Shown piece by piece: positions 17,479-24,903 of a stretch of 64,000 bases of DNA. The notes under the pieces were generated by a model. That model worked only from the letters and a program-made list of their open reading frames with translations, did not search any database and was not told the origin of the DNA. Made by a program: the position numbers and the translations under genes. Origin of the DNA: Natronoglycomyces albus (GTDB lineage Bacteria > Actinomycetota > Actinomycetes > Mycobacteriales > Micromonosporaceae); NCBI RefSeq assembly GCF_016925535.1, contig NZ_CP070496.1:3038001-3102000 (forward strand), in the 5' to 3' direction. Positions within the stretch are counted from its first letter, which is position 1; the number at the start of each line of letters is the position of its first letter.

Positions 17479-18624
17479 TTGAAAAGCCCTGAGAAGTCGC
17501 GCCGCCCTCGTCTAGCCGCCCACGGAGCTGTTTCCACTTGGCTATCGCTATGCAGCGATCGCAAACTACGTGAGCTCGTGGACGCCGCCACACCGGTCGG
17601 TTCCGGCATCGGCGGGACGACTGTCCTGCTGGAGGTCGACCGAACCCCTGTCTTCGTCAAGCAGGTACGTCTGACCGATCTCGAACTACAAGCTGAGAAC
17701 GTTCACTCCACCGCAAATCTGTTCGAGCTACCGCTTTCGTGCCATTACGGCCTGGGCAGCATCGGTAGCCCCGGGTTTGGAGCGTGGCGGGAGCTGGCCG
17801 TACACACTATGACGACGAACTGGGTGATCGCGGGAGACTATGAGGGCTTCCCCTTGATGTACCACTGGCGGGTGCTCCCGGGCACTGGCGAGCCGCTTCC
17901 CGATGAACTGGCCGATGTGGAACAAGCTGTCGACTATTGGGGTGGTGGCCAGGGAATACGTCACCGGATCGAGGCTCTACAGGAATCCTCGGCGAGCCTC
18001 TTTTTGTTCCTGGAGTACTTCCCGCACAACTTGCATGACTGGCTGAGTGAACCGGTCAAGGCCGGAGACGAGGCTGCGGCGCGAGCCTGCGCCATGGTCG
18101 ACAGCGAGTTGGAAGCTGGCATCTCGTTTATGAACGCCCACGGGTTGCTTCACTTCGACGCCCACTTTGAGAACATCCTGACTGACGGCCAGCGGCTTTA
18201 CTTCGCCGACTACGGCCTCGCGATCTCCTCACGCTTCGAACTCGCCCCAGCCGAGGCCGACTTCTTTGCCCAACACCGCAGCTACGACCGGTGCTATACC
18301 GCCACCCACCTAGTAAACTGGCTGGCCGTGGCTTTGCACGGGCACGAACCGGAGGAACGCAGGGCGTTTGTGCGTTCCTGCGCCCAAGGGATGCCTGGGC
18401 CGGGAACTCCGCCGGCGATCGCGGCACTTCTCGTCCGTCACGCGCCAATCGCCGCCGTGATGGGAGATTTCTATCGCCAATTCCAACGGGAGGACCGGGC
18501 AACGCCCTACCCGCTGGAGGCAATCCGGCGGGTCGAAAAACCAGACGACGCGCCTGAGTCCACGAAGCCATATCAGGAGGCCTATGCAAAAGCGCACATT
18601 CAAGGCCCCAGAATGCGGAGTTGA
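17479..18624 (+). CDS. Atypical protein-kinase-like phosphotransferase
   Basis: A 381-residue protein with the fold signatures of eukaryote-like kinases or aminoglycoside phosphotransferases. They are a glycine-containing loop followed by VFVKQ (candidate ATP-contacting Lys), a catalytic-loop motif LLHFDAHFENIL (H-x-D-x4-N), and a DYG metal-binding motif (FADYGLA). No transmembrane or sensor domain is visible. The TTG start at 17479 is chosen because GGAGG lies about eight bases upstream. The last 15 or so codons (EAYAKAHIQGPRMRS) lie inside a repeat element shared with 23.7-23.9 kb, so the natural C terminus may have been replaced by insertion of the repeat. The substrate is unknown. Confidence 0.7.
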   Translation: MKSPEKSRRPRLAAHGAVSTWLSLCSDRKLRELVDAATPVGSGIGGTTVLLEVDRTPVFVKQVRLTDLELQAENVHSTANLFELPLSCHYGLGSIGSPGFGAWRELAVHTMTTNWVIAGDYEGFPLMYHWRVLPGTGEPLPDELADVEQAVDYWGGGQGIRHRIEALQESSASLFLFLEYFPHNLHDWLSEPVKAGDEAAARACAMVDSELEAGISFMNAHGLLHFDAHFENILTDGQRLYFADYGLAISSRFELAPAEADFFAQHRSYDRCYTATHLVNWLAVALHGHEPEERRAFVRSCAQGMPGPGTPPAIAALLVRHAPIAAVMGDFYRQFQREDRATPYPLEAIRRVEKPDDAPESTKPYQEAYAKAHIQGPRMRS

Positions 18625-18667
18625 GACAGGTAAACAAGCCGCGAAAGTGCCTTTTGCATAAGCCTCC
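18578..18667. repeat. Palindromic repeat element, copy A
   Basis: About 90 bp bounded by imperfect inverted ends (AGGCCTATGCAAAAG at the left, CTTTTGCATAAGCCT at the right). Internal blocks TTCAAGG and ACAAGCCGCGAAAG recur in copies B and C. It covers the last codons of the kinase-like gene. It resembles a non-autonomous MITE or REP-type element. No transposase is present nearby. Confidence 0.6.
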
Positions 18668-18740
18668 AGGCTGTTGACCTAGCCCGGCCCTCACCGGCCG
18701 CCGAGGCGGAGGCACCCCAAGGAAATTTGCGGGAAAAGCT

Positions 18741-20831
18741 CTAGCCGACGCCCATCTCCTGGGGCAACGACAGGGAGTGCACCAGGGTTAGGCGCGACAC
18801 CGCGCGGGTCACGGCCACATACAACAGGCGCAAACCAATACGTTCGACCGCAGCGATATGCGCGGGTTCCACAACCACCACATGATCGAACTCCAAGCCC
18901 TTAGCCACCGAGGCGGGAATAATCTCCACACGCTGCGTCTGTGCCAGCGTCGGACCCAACGCCTCGATCAGCGCGGGGACATCCGCATCGTGGGCGATGA
19001 CGCCCACCAGTCCTTCTTCGGCCAGCGCCTGGGTGATGGCTTGTTTGGCTCCCGTTAGCGGGTTTGGCGCGTGCACGTGGTCTAGTTTGCCGTCTCGGCG
19101 GATGGACTTCGCGGGTGCGACGTCGACGTCTAGGTGCGGCAGCATGTTGTTGGCCAATTCCACGATGGCCTCTGGTACGCGGTAGCCGATGGTCAGTTCG
19201 CACAGCTCGGCTTCGGGTTTGCCCAGGTGGCCGAGTAGTTCTTTCCAGCTGTGCGCCGCCCATGGAGTTGTGCCTTGGGCGAGGTCGCCGAGGACGGTGA
19301 TTGACCCGTGGGCGCTGCGGCGGGCGATGGCGCGGGCCTGCATTGGCGAGAGGTCTTGGGCTTCGTCGATGACGAGGTGTCCTGACAGGTTCGACCAGGT
19401 CAGGCAGGATTCGAGCTCGTCGAGGAGGACGATATCGGCTGCTGTGAGTTTGAGCGACCGGCCTGGCATGGCCAAGTGGTCTTGTTCGCTGGTGGTGAGT
19501 AGTCCTTCGCAGCATTGGGCGCGAAAGTCGCAGTCGGTGTAGAGGCGCCGTAGGACGTCTTTGGCTTTGAGGCGGGGCCATATGGCGTCGAGGAAGCCTT
19601 TGACGACGGGGTTACGGCCGATTTTGCTTTCCCATTTGCGGTCGGGTGACTGTCCGGTGCGTAGTTCGGCTTGGCGTCGGATGCCCGAGATGATGCCCTG
19701 TTTGAGGAAGTCGAGTCCGGCTAGGTAGGTCTGGTGCTCGTTGCCCGCGTCGGTGGCGAGGTCTGAGAGGAATTGGTATCCGAGTCGCCAGCGCCAACCT
19801 TCGTCGGAGATGACCATGCCTTCGGGTTCTTGGCCGATTTTTTCCAGTGCTGTGGGGACGGTGCTGACGTGGGACCAAACGGCGCGGCGGCAGATTTCGG
19901 CCATGCGCTCGTTGTGTTTGATGTATGCGGCCTCGGGTGTGTCGGTGTGTTTGGCGGCTTGGGTTGACAGCAGGGTGTCGATGGTGAGTTGGCGTACTGA
20001 TGCTTCGCCGAGAGTGGGGAGGACTTGGGAGATGTAGCGCAGGAAGTTTTCGTTGGGGCCGATGATGAGGAGGCCGTTTTTGGCTAGTTGTTCTCGGTGG
20101 GTGTAGAGCAGCCAGGCCGCGCGGTGTAGGCCGACGGCGGTTTTTCCGGTGCCGGGTGCGCCTTGGACGCATAGGGACGTGGAGAGGGCGCGGCGGATGA
20201 GTTCGTCTTGTTCGGGTTGGATGGTGGCGACGATGTCGCGCATGGGGCCGGTTCGGGGGCGTTCGATTTCGGTGGCGAGGATGTCGGAGGTGGCGTCGAT
20301 TCCGGCGGTGAGGTCTTCGTCTTCGAAGCCGGTGATGGTGCCGTTGCCGAATCCGAATCGGCGGCGTTTGAGTACGTCTTGGCGGTTGTGGACGGAGGCG
20401 CGGTAGTAGCGTTCGGCGACGCGGGCCCGCCAGTCGAGAACGAGGGGGTGGTAGGACTCGTCGCGGATGTGGCGGCGTCCGATGTGGTAGTCCTCGTCGG
20501 GGTTGGTTGGTTCTTCCCCCATCCACAGGCGTCCGAAGAATAGGGGGATGTCGGGTCGGTGGCGGAGGTCGGCCAGACGTTGGGCGCGGTGTTTTCCTAG
20601 CGCGAAGGCGACGGTGTCGTCTGAGGTGATGTCGGAGATGGCGAGGTTTTTGCTGCCTTCGGCGATTTCTTCGCTGGCGAGAGCGGTGAGGTGGTCGGTG
20701 GCCTCGTACATGTCGGCCATGGCGGCGGTGGCGCGTTCGAGGTGGGACCGTTCGGCGGCGAGTTCGTGTTCTAGGTCGGGCGCTGGTGACGGTTCGGTTG
20801 TGGATACAGGTGTGGACCCGGTTGAAGACAT
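18741..20831 (-). CDS. HelD-type superfamily 1 helicase-like ATPase
   Basis: A 696-residue UvrD/Rep-like ATPase. The ATG at 20831 is chosen because it follows AGGACA and begins a typical Ser/Thr/Pro-rich tail. A frame opening at 20927 has no site. The order is a helical N-terminal arm rich in Glu and Ala (about residues 20-100), Walker A GAPGTGKT, Walker B VIDEAQDLS, then helicase motifs KGLEFDHVVVVEP and LLYVAVTRA near the C terminus. Proteins of this family (HelD) bind RNA polymerase and free stalled complexes, and some protect against rifampicin. That role is inferred from family resemblance. The gene lies downstream of the MFS gene with a 210-base gap, so it is probably a separate unit. 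Confidence 0.85.
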   Translation of the reverse strand: MSSTGSTPVSTTEPSPAPDLEHELAAERSHLERATAAMADMYEATDHLTALASEEIAEGSKNLAISDITSDDTVAFALGKHRAQRLADLRHRPDIPLFFGRLWMGEEPTNPDEDYHIGRRHIRDESYHPLVLDWRARVAERYYRASVHNRQDVLKRRRFGFGNGTITGFEDEDLTAGIDATSDILATEIERPRTGPMRDIVATIQPEQDELIRRALSTSLCVQGAPGTGKTAVGLHRAAWLLYTHREQLAKNGLLIIGPNENFLRYISQVLPTLGEASVRQLTIDTLLSTQAAKHTDTPEAAYIKHNERMAEICRRAVWSHVSTVPTALEKIGQEPEGMVISDEGWRWRLGYQFLSDLATDAGNEHQTYLAGLDFLKQGIISGIRRQAELRTGQSPDRKWESKIGRNPVVKGFLDAIWPRLKAKDVLRRLYTDCDFRAQCCEGLLTTSEQDHLAMPGRSLKLTAADIVLLDELESCLTWSNLSGHLVIDEAQDLSPMQARAIARRSAHGSITVLGDLAQGTTPWAAHSWKELLGHLGKPEAELCELTIGYRVPEAIVELANNMLPHLDVDVAPAKSIRRDGKLDHVHAPNPLTGAKQAITQALAEEGLVGVIAHDADVPALIEALGPTLAQTQRVEIIPASVAKGLEFDHVVVVEPAHIAAVERIGLRLLYVAVTRAVSRLTLVHSLSLPQEMGVG

Positions 20832-21041
20832 GGTGGATTTGTCCTGACTAGAGCAGTGATTCTGACACGGCTCCACCGACCCCAGAATTGCTCGCGCGAC
20901 TTTGGTCGTGCCGGTATGAGTGGGCATTTCGCGAGATAGCGGGTTCGGCTCGGTGACCAGCGATCCAACTTAGTCGACAGTTATAGCGGTCGTCAAATCC
21001 TTTTTGGGATAGCGAGGGTTGGGATTGAGGTGGCGGTCGGT

Positions 21042-22367
21042 TTACTCAGGGGTGTTCGCGGTGGCGAATTCCTTTTGACGTCGTGCGATCTCGGAGCCAA
21101 CTGTTCGCAGTTTGTGGCGGCACCAGATCCCGGAGAGGATGAGTCCGACTGCGGCGGCCATGAAGATCGCGTCGATGCGTTGCACGTTCATGCCCCACCA
21201 TGTCAGGTTGAGGCCGGCGAGGATGGTTCCGGCGGCTGTGGTGCTGATGGCGATGCTCAGCAGGCCGGCTATGCGCACGGTGAGGCTGAATAGCGAGGTG
21301 ACTCGCCCTAGTTTTTGGCTGGGTACGAGTCGCACCATCATGGGGAAGGCGATCACGTTGAAGATCCCCATCGCGAAACCAAACCCGCCGTTGATCACTA
21401 GTGCGGTGGCCAGGTCGGGTGTCCGTGACAGGGCTAGCAGTAGCGCTCCGGCCGTTATCAATGCCAGGTAGAGCAGGGCGGGTGCTCGTTCGGTATCGGC
21501 TAGCCTGCTGCCGAGCAAGGACCCGGCGATGGAGCCGCCTCCGAATATCGCCACCATGATCCCGTACCAGTAGGCGGAGGAGTTTAGGTTTTCGAGGACG
21601 AAGAAGATTTGTAGTGTTCCCACCATGCTCATTGCGGCGGTGCCGATGGTTCCGGCCACGAATATGTCGCGTACGAAGCGGTCGCGGGTCACGCTGTGCC
21701 AGCCGTCGCGAAATTCGATCCCGAATGATGGCGGTGCGGAGTCGACGGGCTGGGGTTTTTCTTCCCAGCCGGAGGTTTTGCGGGCCGCGATAAGCATGAG
21801 GAAGGAGAATACGAATGACATGGCGTTGATGAGGAACGCGGCGGCCACTCCGGCTACGGCCATGACTGCGGCCGCCAAACTTGGTCCGGCCATCTGGGCG
21901 ATGTTGCCTTGGGTGTGCAGGTAGCCGGTGGCTCGCCCCAGTTTGTCGTCGGGGACGGTGTGCCGGATGGTGACAATTCGGGACGGCATGAGGAACTGTC
22001 CGGCGCCCGCGGTCACCATCGCCACCACGCAGATGAGCCCTATTAGCAGCCACATTGGTGTCGCCTCGGCCCATTGCCACAGGATGATGGCGGTGGCTGC
22101 CATGAGGCAGGCCATGATCGCGTCGACGGCCATCATCGTGCGCCATTTGTTCCACCGTTCGGCCAACACTCCCGCTATGGGGGCGACCACGATAGACACG
22201 GCGACCGACAGGATCGATATGAGGCCAATGACCATGGGGGCTTGGGTCATTCCGGCCAGCAGAACTCCACCGATCCAGATCCGCAGTGCGTTGGAGTTGA
22301 GCTGGTCGCCGGTGACGCTGAGTAGCCCACCGGCGAACATACGCCGGTAGGTGGCGTTTATGAGCAC
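21042..22367 (-). CDS. MFS transporter, EntS-like, probable exporter of the RiPP locus
   Basis: A 441-residue integral membrane protein of the major facilitator superfamily (MFS_3/EntS-like), with about 12 hydrophobic segments. The cytoplasmic loop LAERWNKWR after the second or third helix resembles MFS motif A. The GTG start at 22367 overlaps the maturase stop by ten bases, so translation is probably coupled. EntS-like members export siderophores and other small molecules, so export of the matured peptide is the simplest inferred role here; self-protection by efflux is also possible. No peptidase domain is fused, so leader removal would need another enzyme. Confidence 0.85.
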   Translation of the reverse strand: MLINATYRRMFAGGLLSVTGDQLNSNALRIWIGGVLLAGMTQAPMVIGLISILSVAVSIVVAPIAGVLAERWNKWRTMMAVDAIMACLMAATAIILWQWAEATPMWLLIGLICVVAMVTAGAGQFLMPSRIVTIRHTVPDDKLGRATGYLHTQGNIAQMAGPSLAAAVMAVAGVAAAFLINAMSFVFSFLMLIAARKTSGWEEKPQPVDSAPPSFGIEFRDGWHSVTRDRFVRDIFVAGTIGTAAMSMVGTLQIFFVLENLNSSAYWYGIMVAIFGGGSIAGSLLGSRLADTERAPALLYLALITAGALLLALSRTPDLATALVINGGFGFAMGIFNVIAFPMMVRLVPSQKLGRVTSLFSLTVRIAGLLSIAISTTAAGTILAGLNLTWWGMNVQRIDAIFMAAAVGLILSGIWCRHKLRTVGSEIARRQKEFATANTPE

Positions 22368-23701
22368 ACTTGCAGCCCGTTCATCTGGGCGATCAGGTCA
22401 AATCGCTCCTGCACGTTGAACTTGTAGGCGGGGCATGGTGGGTTTCCTTCGTCCCACTGTTTCGGGCAGGCCCCTCCACATACGGGCAGCATTTTGCAGG
22501 TGGCGCACCAGGTCTTGCCACTTTCGACTGTTTCGGTCCAGTCGTCGTAGGGTCCGACGGGTCGCACTGTCAGTGGTAGTAGTTGGACCTTGCCCAGTGA
22601 GTCGGCCATCTCATGCTTGGGCACGAGCGGATGTTCGGTGCAGGAGAAGACGTTTCCTGAGCTGGAGATGACTTCGGAGCGCAGTGCCGTCGCCGAGCAC
22701 ACGGTGCCGACGATGCTTTCGGGCAGGATCGACACGTGTAGTCCGTGGTCGATCATTCGCTCGTACCAGTCCAGTTGCAGCTTGGAGAATTCGGAGCGTT
22801 CCACTTCGATCGCGGAGACATCGTTGCCCCACGAGTAGACCGGGACGAGGTTGAAGTCCACTTGGTCTTGGAAGAACTCGTGTTCGGCCATGAGGTCGAT
22901 GTATTCATTGACCCATTCGCGGTTATTGACATCCACGTTGGTGCGCAGGCGGATGTGGAAGCAGCCGAGGTCGTCGTCTGCTAGGACCTGTTTCAGTACC
23001 GAGATGATGTGATCGAACGACCCTCCGCCTTTCTTGAGGGGGCGGTGGGTGTCGTGAATGCGGGCCGGTCCGTCCAGGGTGATTTCCAGGTGGGAGACCT
23101 GGCAATCCCGGATCAGTTCGCGGGCCTTGGCGTGTGTCAGCAAGCTGCCGTTGGTGACCATGGTGGCCTTGTAGCCTTTGCCGAGCCTTTCGCATTCGGC
23201 TATGAATTGGCGGCTGAGGTCCACCACGACGGGGTATCCGGCCATTGGTTCGCCGCCGAACCAGGAGATGTTCACCTTTTCGGTGGCTTCGTCGTTGATT
23301 CCGGCGAGTACTCGTTTGGCCACCGCGTCACGATGGCTGTCGGTGAGTTTGCCGGACTTGTGCAGCTGTCCGCAGTATGAGCAGCCCATATTGCAATAGC
23401 TGCTCGGTAGGAGAACGTAGTTGCGGAGGGCGAGGCTGCGGTTGGAGCGTCGTTGCCGGTTGAGCACGAAGTCGAGCTCATTGACCTCGGCGTCAACCAC
23501 CGCTTGAATCTCTCTCAAGTCGCTCAGGTGCTCTTGGGCGATGGCCTCAACGTGGCCATTTTCCAACTGCGCCACGACGTCGCTGGGGAAACAGGCGATG
23601 GTACCGGTCCGAGTCGCATAGATCATCCGGTAGTCGATGTCATCGTCGGCGCGATATTGAGATCCACTGGTGTGCAGATAGTCGCTAACTTTTAGTTTCA
23701 T
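22358..23701 (-). CDS. Radical SAM/SPASM peptide maturase
   Basis: A 447-residue radical S-adenosylmethionine enzyme predicted to modify the small Cys-rich peptide encoded just upstream. The [4Fe-4S] motif C-x3-C-x2-C is at residues 103-110 (CNMGCSYC). The GGEP motif follows (SWFGGEP). The C-terminal SPASM region has a full Cys set for auxiliary clusters, including GNVFSC, CATCKMLPVCGGAC and a later PPC. The N-terminal 90 residues are typical of peptide-modifying members and may bind the leader. SPASM enzymes of this type install thioether (sactipeptide, ranthipeptide) or carbon-carbon links. Which chemistry applies cannot be read from sequence alone. The ATG at 23701 lies 13 bases after GAGGAG, a longer gap than usual. 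Confidence 0.9.
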   Translation of the reverse strand: MKLKVSDYLHTSGSQYRADDDIDYRMIYATRTGTIACFPSDVVAQLENGHVEAIAQEHLSDLREIQAVVDAEVNELDFVLNRQRRSNRSLALRNYVLLPSSYCNMGCSYCGQLHKSGKLTDSHRDAVAKRVLAGINDEATEKVNISWFGGEPMAGYPVVVDLSRQFIAECERLGKGYKATMVTNGSLLTHAKARELIRDCQVSHLEITLDGPARIHDTHRPLKKGGGSFDHIISVLKQVLADDDLGCFHIRLRTNVDVNNREWVNEYIDLMAEHEFFQDQVDFNLVPVYSWGNDVSAIEVERSEFSKLQLDWYERMIDHGLHVSILPESIVGTVCSATALRSEVISSSGNVFSCTEHPLVPKHEMADSLGKVQLLPLTVRPVGPYDDWTETVESGKTWCATCKMLPVCGGACPKQWDEGNPPCPAYKFNVQERFDLIAQMNGLQVCS

Positions 23702-23729
23702 GAAAAATCAGACACTCCTCGCAGAGTAA

Positions 23730-23830
23730 GAGGCTTATGCAAAAGTGGGGTTCAAGGTAGCCGGGAACGAAGTGTCCGCCGAGTAAATGGGCCGACGCGA
23801 GCGAAGATGACTTCTATTGCATATGCCTTT
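23730..23830. repeat. Palindromic repeat element, copy B
   Basis: About 100 bp starting AGGCTTATGCAAAAG and ending TTCTATTGCATATGCCT, with TTCAAGG and GGCCGACGCGAGCG inside. It aligns with copies A and C. It lies directly upstream of the maturase gene, within the presumed transcript. Confidence 0.6.
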
Positions 23831-23834
23831 ATGC

Positions 23835-23932
23835 GGGTTATGCAATAGCGCGCGTTCAAGGCCGTACCAGGCGGTGCTTACACAGGAAAACGAGCCGACG
23901 AAAGCGGCGAAAATGCCTTTTGCGTGATCCTC
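23835..23932. repeat. Palindromic repeat element, copy C
   Basis: About 98 bp starting GGTTATGCAATAGCGCGCG and ending GCCTTTTGCGTGATCC, with TTCAAGGCC and GAGCCGACGAAAGCGG inside. It is arranged head to tail with copy B, four bases apart. Confidence 0.6.
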
Positions 23933-24043
23933 TATGAGAGTTGAGCCGGGGCAAATTGTATGTCATGGGTCGGCAGTTGCCATTTGTCAGTAGAGTGCAA
24001 AAATACTACTGCCGTGTTCGCTCTACGAAAGGGCGGCTGGAGA

Positions 24044-24077
24044 GCGACCCGGCTCATCTGTTCGACGGCCGAGTCGC
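24044..24077 (-). terminator. Attenuator-like hairpin after the RiPP precursor
   Basis: Stem GCGACCCGGC (24044-24053) with GCCGAGTCGC (24068-24077), ten pairs including one G-U, starting nine bases after the precursor stop. No T-run follows. In RiPP operons such hairpins often let the precursor be made in excess over the enzyme. Confidence 0.5.
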
Positions 24078-24085
24078 TGGGTCAA

Positions 24086-24184
24086 CTATTCGACCTGGCA
24101 GGAGCAGTTGCCGCCGTGGCAACCGCAGTTAACGCCACGGTTGCGGTTCTCGGGGTTAGTATTGGCGGCTTTCATCTTCAACAT
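24086..24184 (-). CDS. Cys-rich RiPP precursor peptide (candidate)
   Basis: A 32-codon frame starting at the ATG at 24184 with a strong site, GAGGAG, seven bases upstream. The leader-like N-terminal half is Lys-, Asn- and Arg-rich (MLKMKAANTNPENRNRG). The C-terminal half VNCGCHGGNCSCQVE holds four cysteines in two N-C-x-C units separated by HGG. A radical SAM/SPASM maturase and an MFS exporter follow on the same strand, and a hairpin lies just after the stop. This is the layout of sactipeptide/ranthipeptide-type loci. The peptide does not match any precursor class I can name. The alternative is a tiny metal-binding peptide, but the maturase makes a RiPP much more likely. Confidence 0.8.
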   Translation of the reverse strand: MLKMKAANTNPENRNRGVNCGCHGGNCSCQVE

Positions 24185-24297
24185 GATTATCTCCTCGAAG
24201 GTTGATTCACATCCCATGGCGGGTTCCATGGCATGTAAGTCAGGAGACTATAGTCCGGACGCACTCTTATCGCATATGTAACGCATAGCTTTCAGAT

Positions 24298-24318
24298 TGA
24301 AAATGATACCCATTAAGA
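24298..24318 (-). promoter_or_regulatory. Zur/Fur-like half site upstream of the RiPP precursor
   Basis: The plus strand reads TGAAAATGATACCCATTAAG. The left ten bases match the actinobacterial Zur-type half site TGAAAATGAT, while the right half is poor. It lies about 115 bases upstream of the precursor start. The match is suggestive only. Confidence 0.25.
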
Positions 24319-24510
24319 AATCTCCACATTAGCGGAGATTCACGGTACCAAAGTGACAGGGCGAGATCTCCATTCGCCGCAATTCACTCGCTTCATCGCA
24401 TTCACTACTTCGGTGAATTTGCTCCCCAAAGGCGCTCTATTCACCGTTGAAAAAGGACCATTCGCAGGGCAGTTTTAGAGCCAAGAGGGCTACTTTTACA
24501 GCGAGGCTTA

Positions 24511-24672
24511 GAGCTCCTATCAGGTTTCTCTTCCTACTGCGGTGGAGTGATGTCGCGCCTGGCCGCGTTGTCGGCCCTTGCCCATACCCGCTGGGTATGA
24601 ACAAGGGCCTCCGCCTCCCCACGCACTGACAGCACACCATCCTCGCCACGGAAACAAACCTGATAGGAGCTC
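24511..24672. repeat. 162-bp element with 17-bp perfect inverted ends
   Basis: GAGCTCCTATCAGGTTT (24511-24527) is the exact reverse complement of 24656-24672. Inside lies a second hairpin (CCCTTGCCCATACCC with GGGTATGAACAAGGG, two mismatches). It could be a structured RNA or a small MITE. No open frame inside is convincing. Confidence 0.5.
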
Positions 24673-24767
24673 TACGGGCCCCGCAAGGCCACTGGCCTCG
24701 ACGGCCCCACCGGTGAGTGGGCCACCGCGCGATCGAACCGCGATGCGGTCTCCATGAATCCACATAG

Positions 24768-24837
24768 CAAGAGATCCCCCGGTAACGCTCTGACTGGGTT
24801 GGAAAACCCGGTTAGAGCGCCTACGGAGGACCTCTTG
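24768..24837 (-). terminator. Long hairpin downstream of the opp operon
   Basis: A 15-bp inner stem with two G-U pairs (24786-24800 with 24805-24819) is extended by an imperfect outer stem (CAAGAGATCC with GGACCTCTTG). It lies about 65 bases past the oppF stop. Confidence 0.6.
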
Positions 24838-24903
24838 TCAATCAATGTCCCTTCGCGCACGGGGGCCCAGCTCACCCTGGCAAGGAATCGGCCTAAAGAG
24901 CCG

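Larger units (their letters stand above)
24185..24903. other. Structured intergenic region upstream of the RiPP locus and downstream of oppF
   Basis: This 719-base gap has no supported protein gene. It includes a Zur/Fur-like site (24298-24318), a small inverted repeat (AATCTCC / GGAGATT, 24319-24340), a short palindrome GACTATAGTC (24246-24255), a 162-bp element closed by 17-bp inverted repeats (24511-24672), and the opp terminator (24768-24837). Confidence 0.6.

Noticed and set aside
24673-24767. Cobalamin-riboswitch-like GGCCACTGG segment
   Set aside because: The remaining conserved boxes are missing and no cobalamin gene is near.
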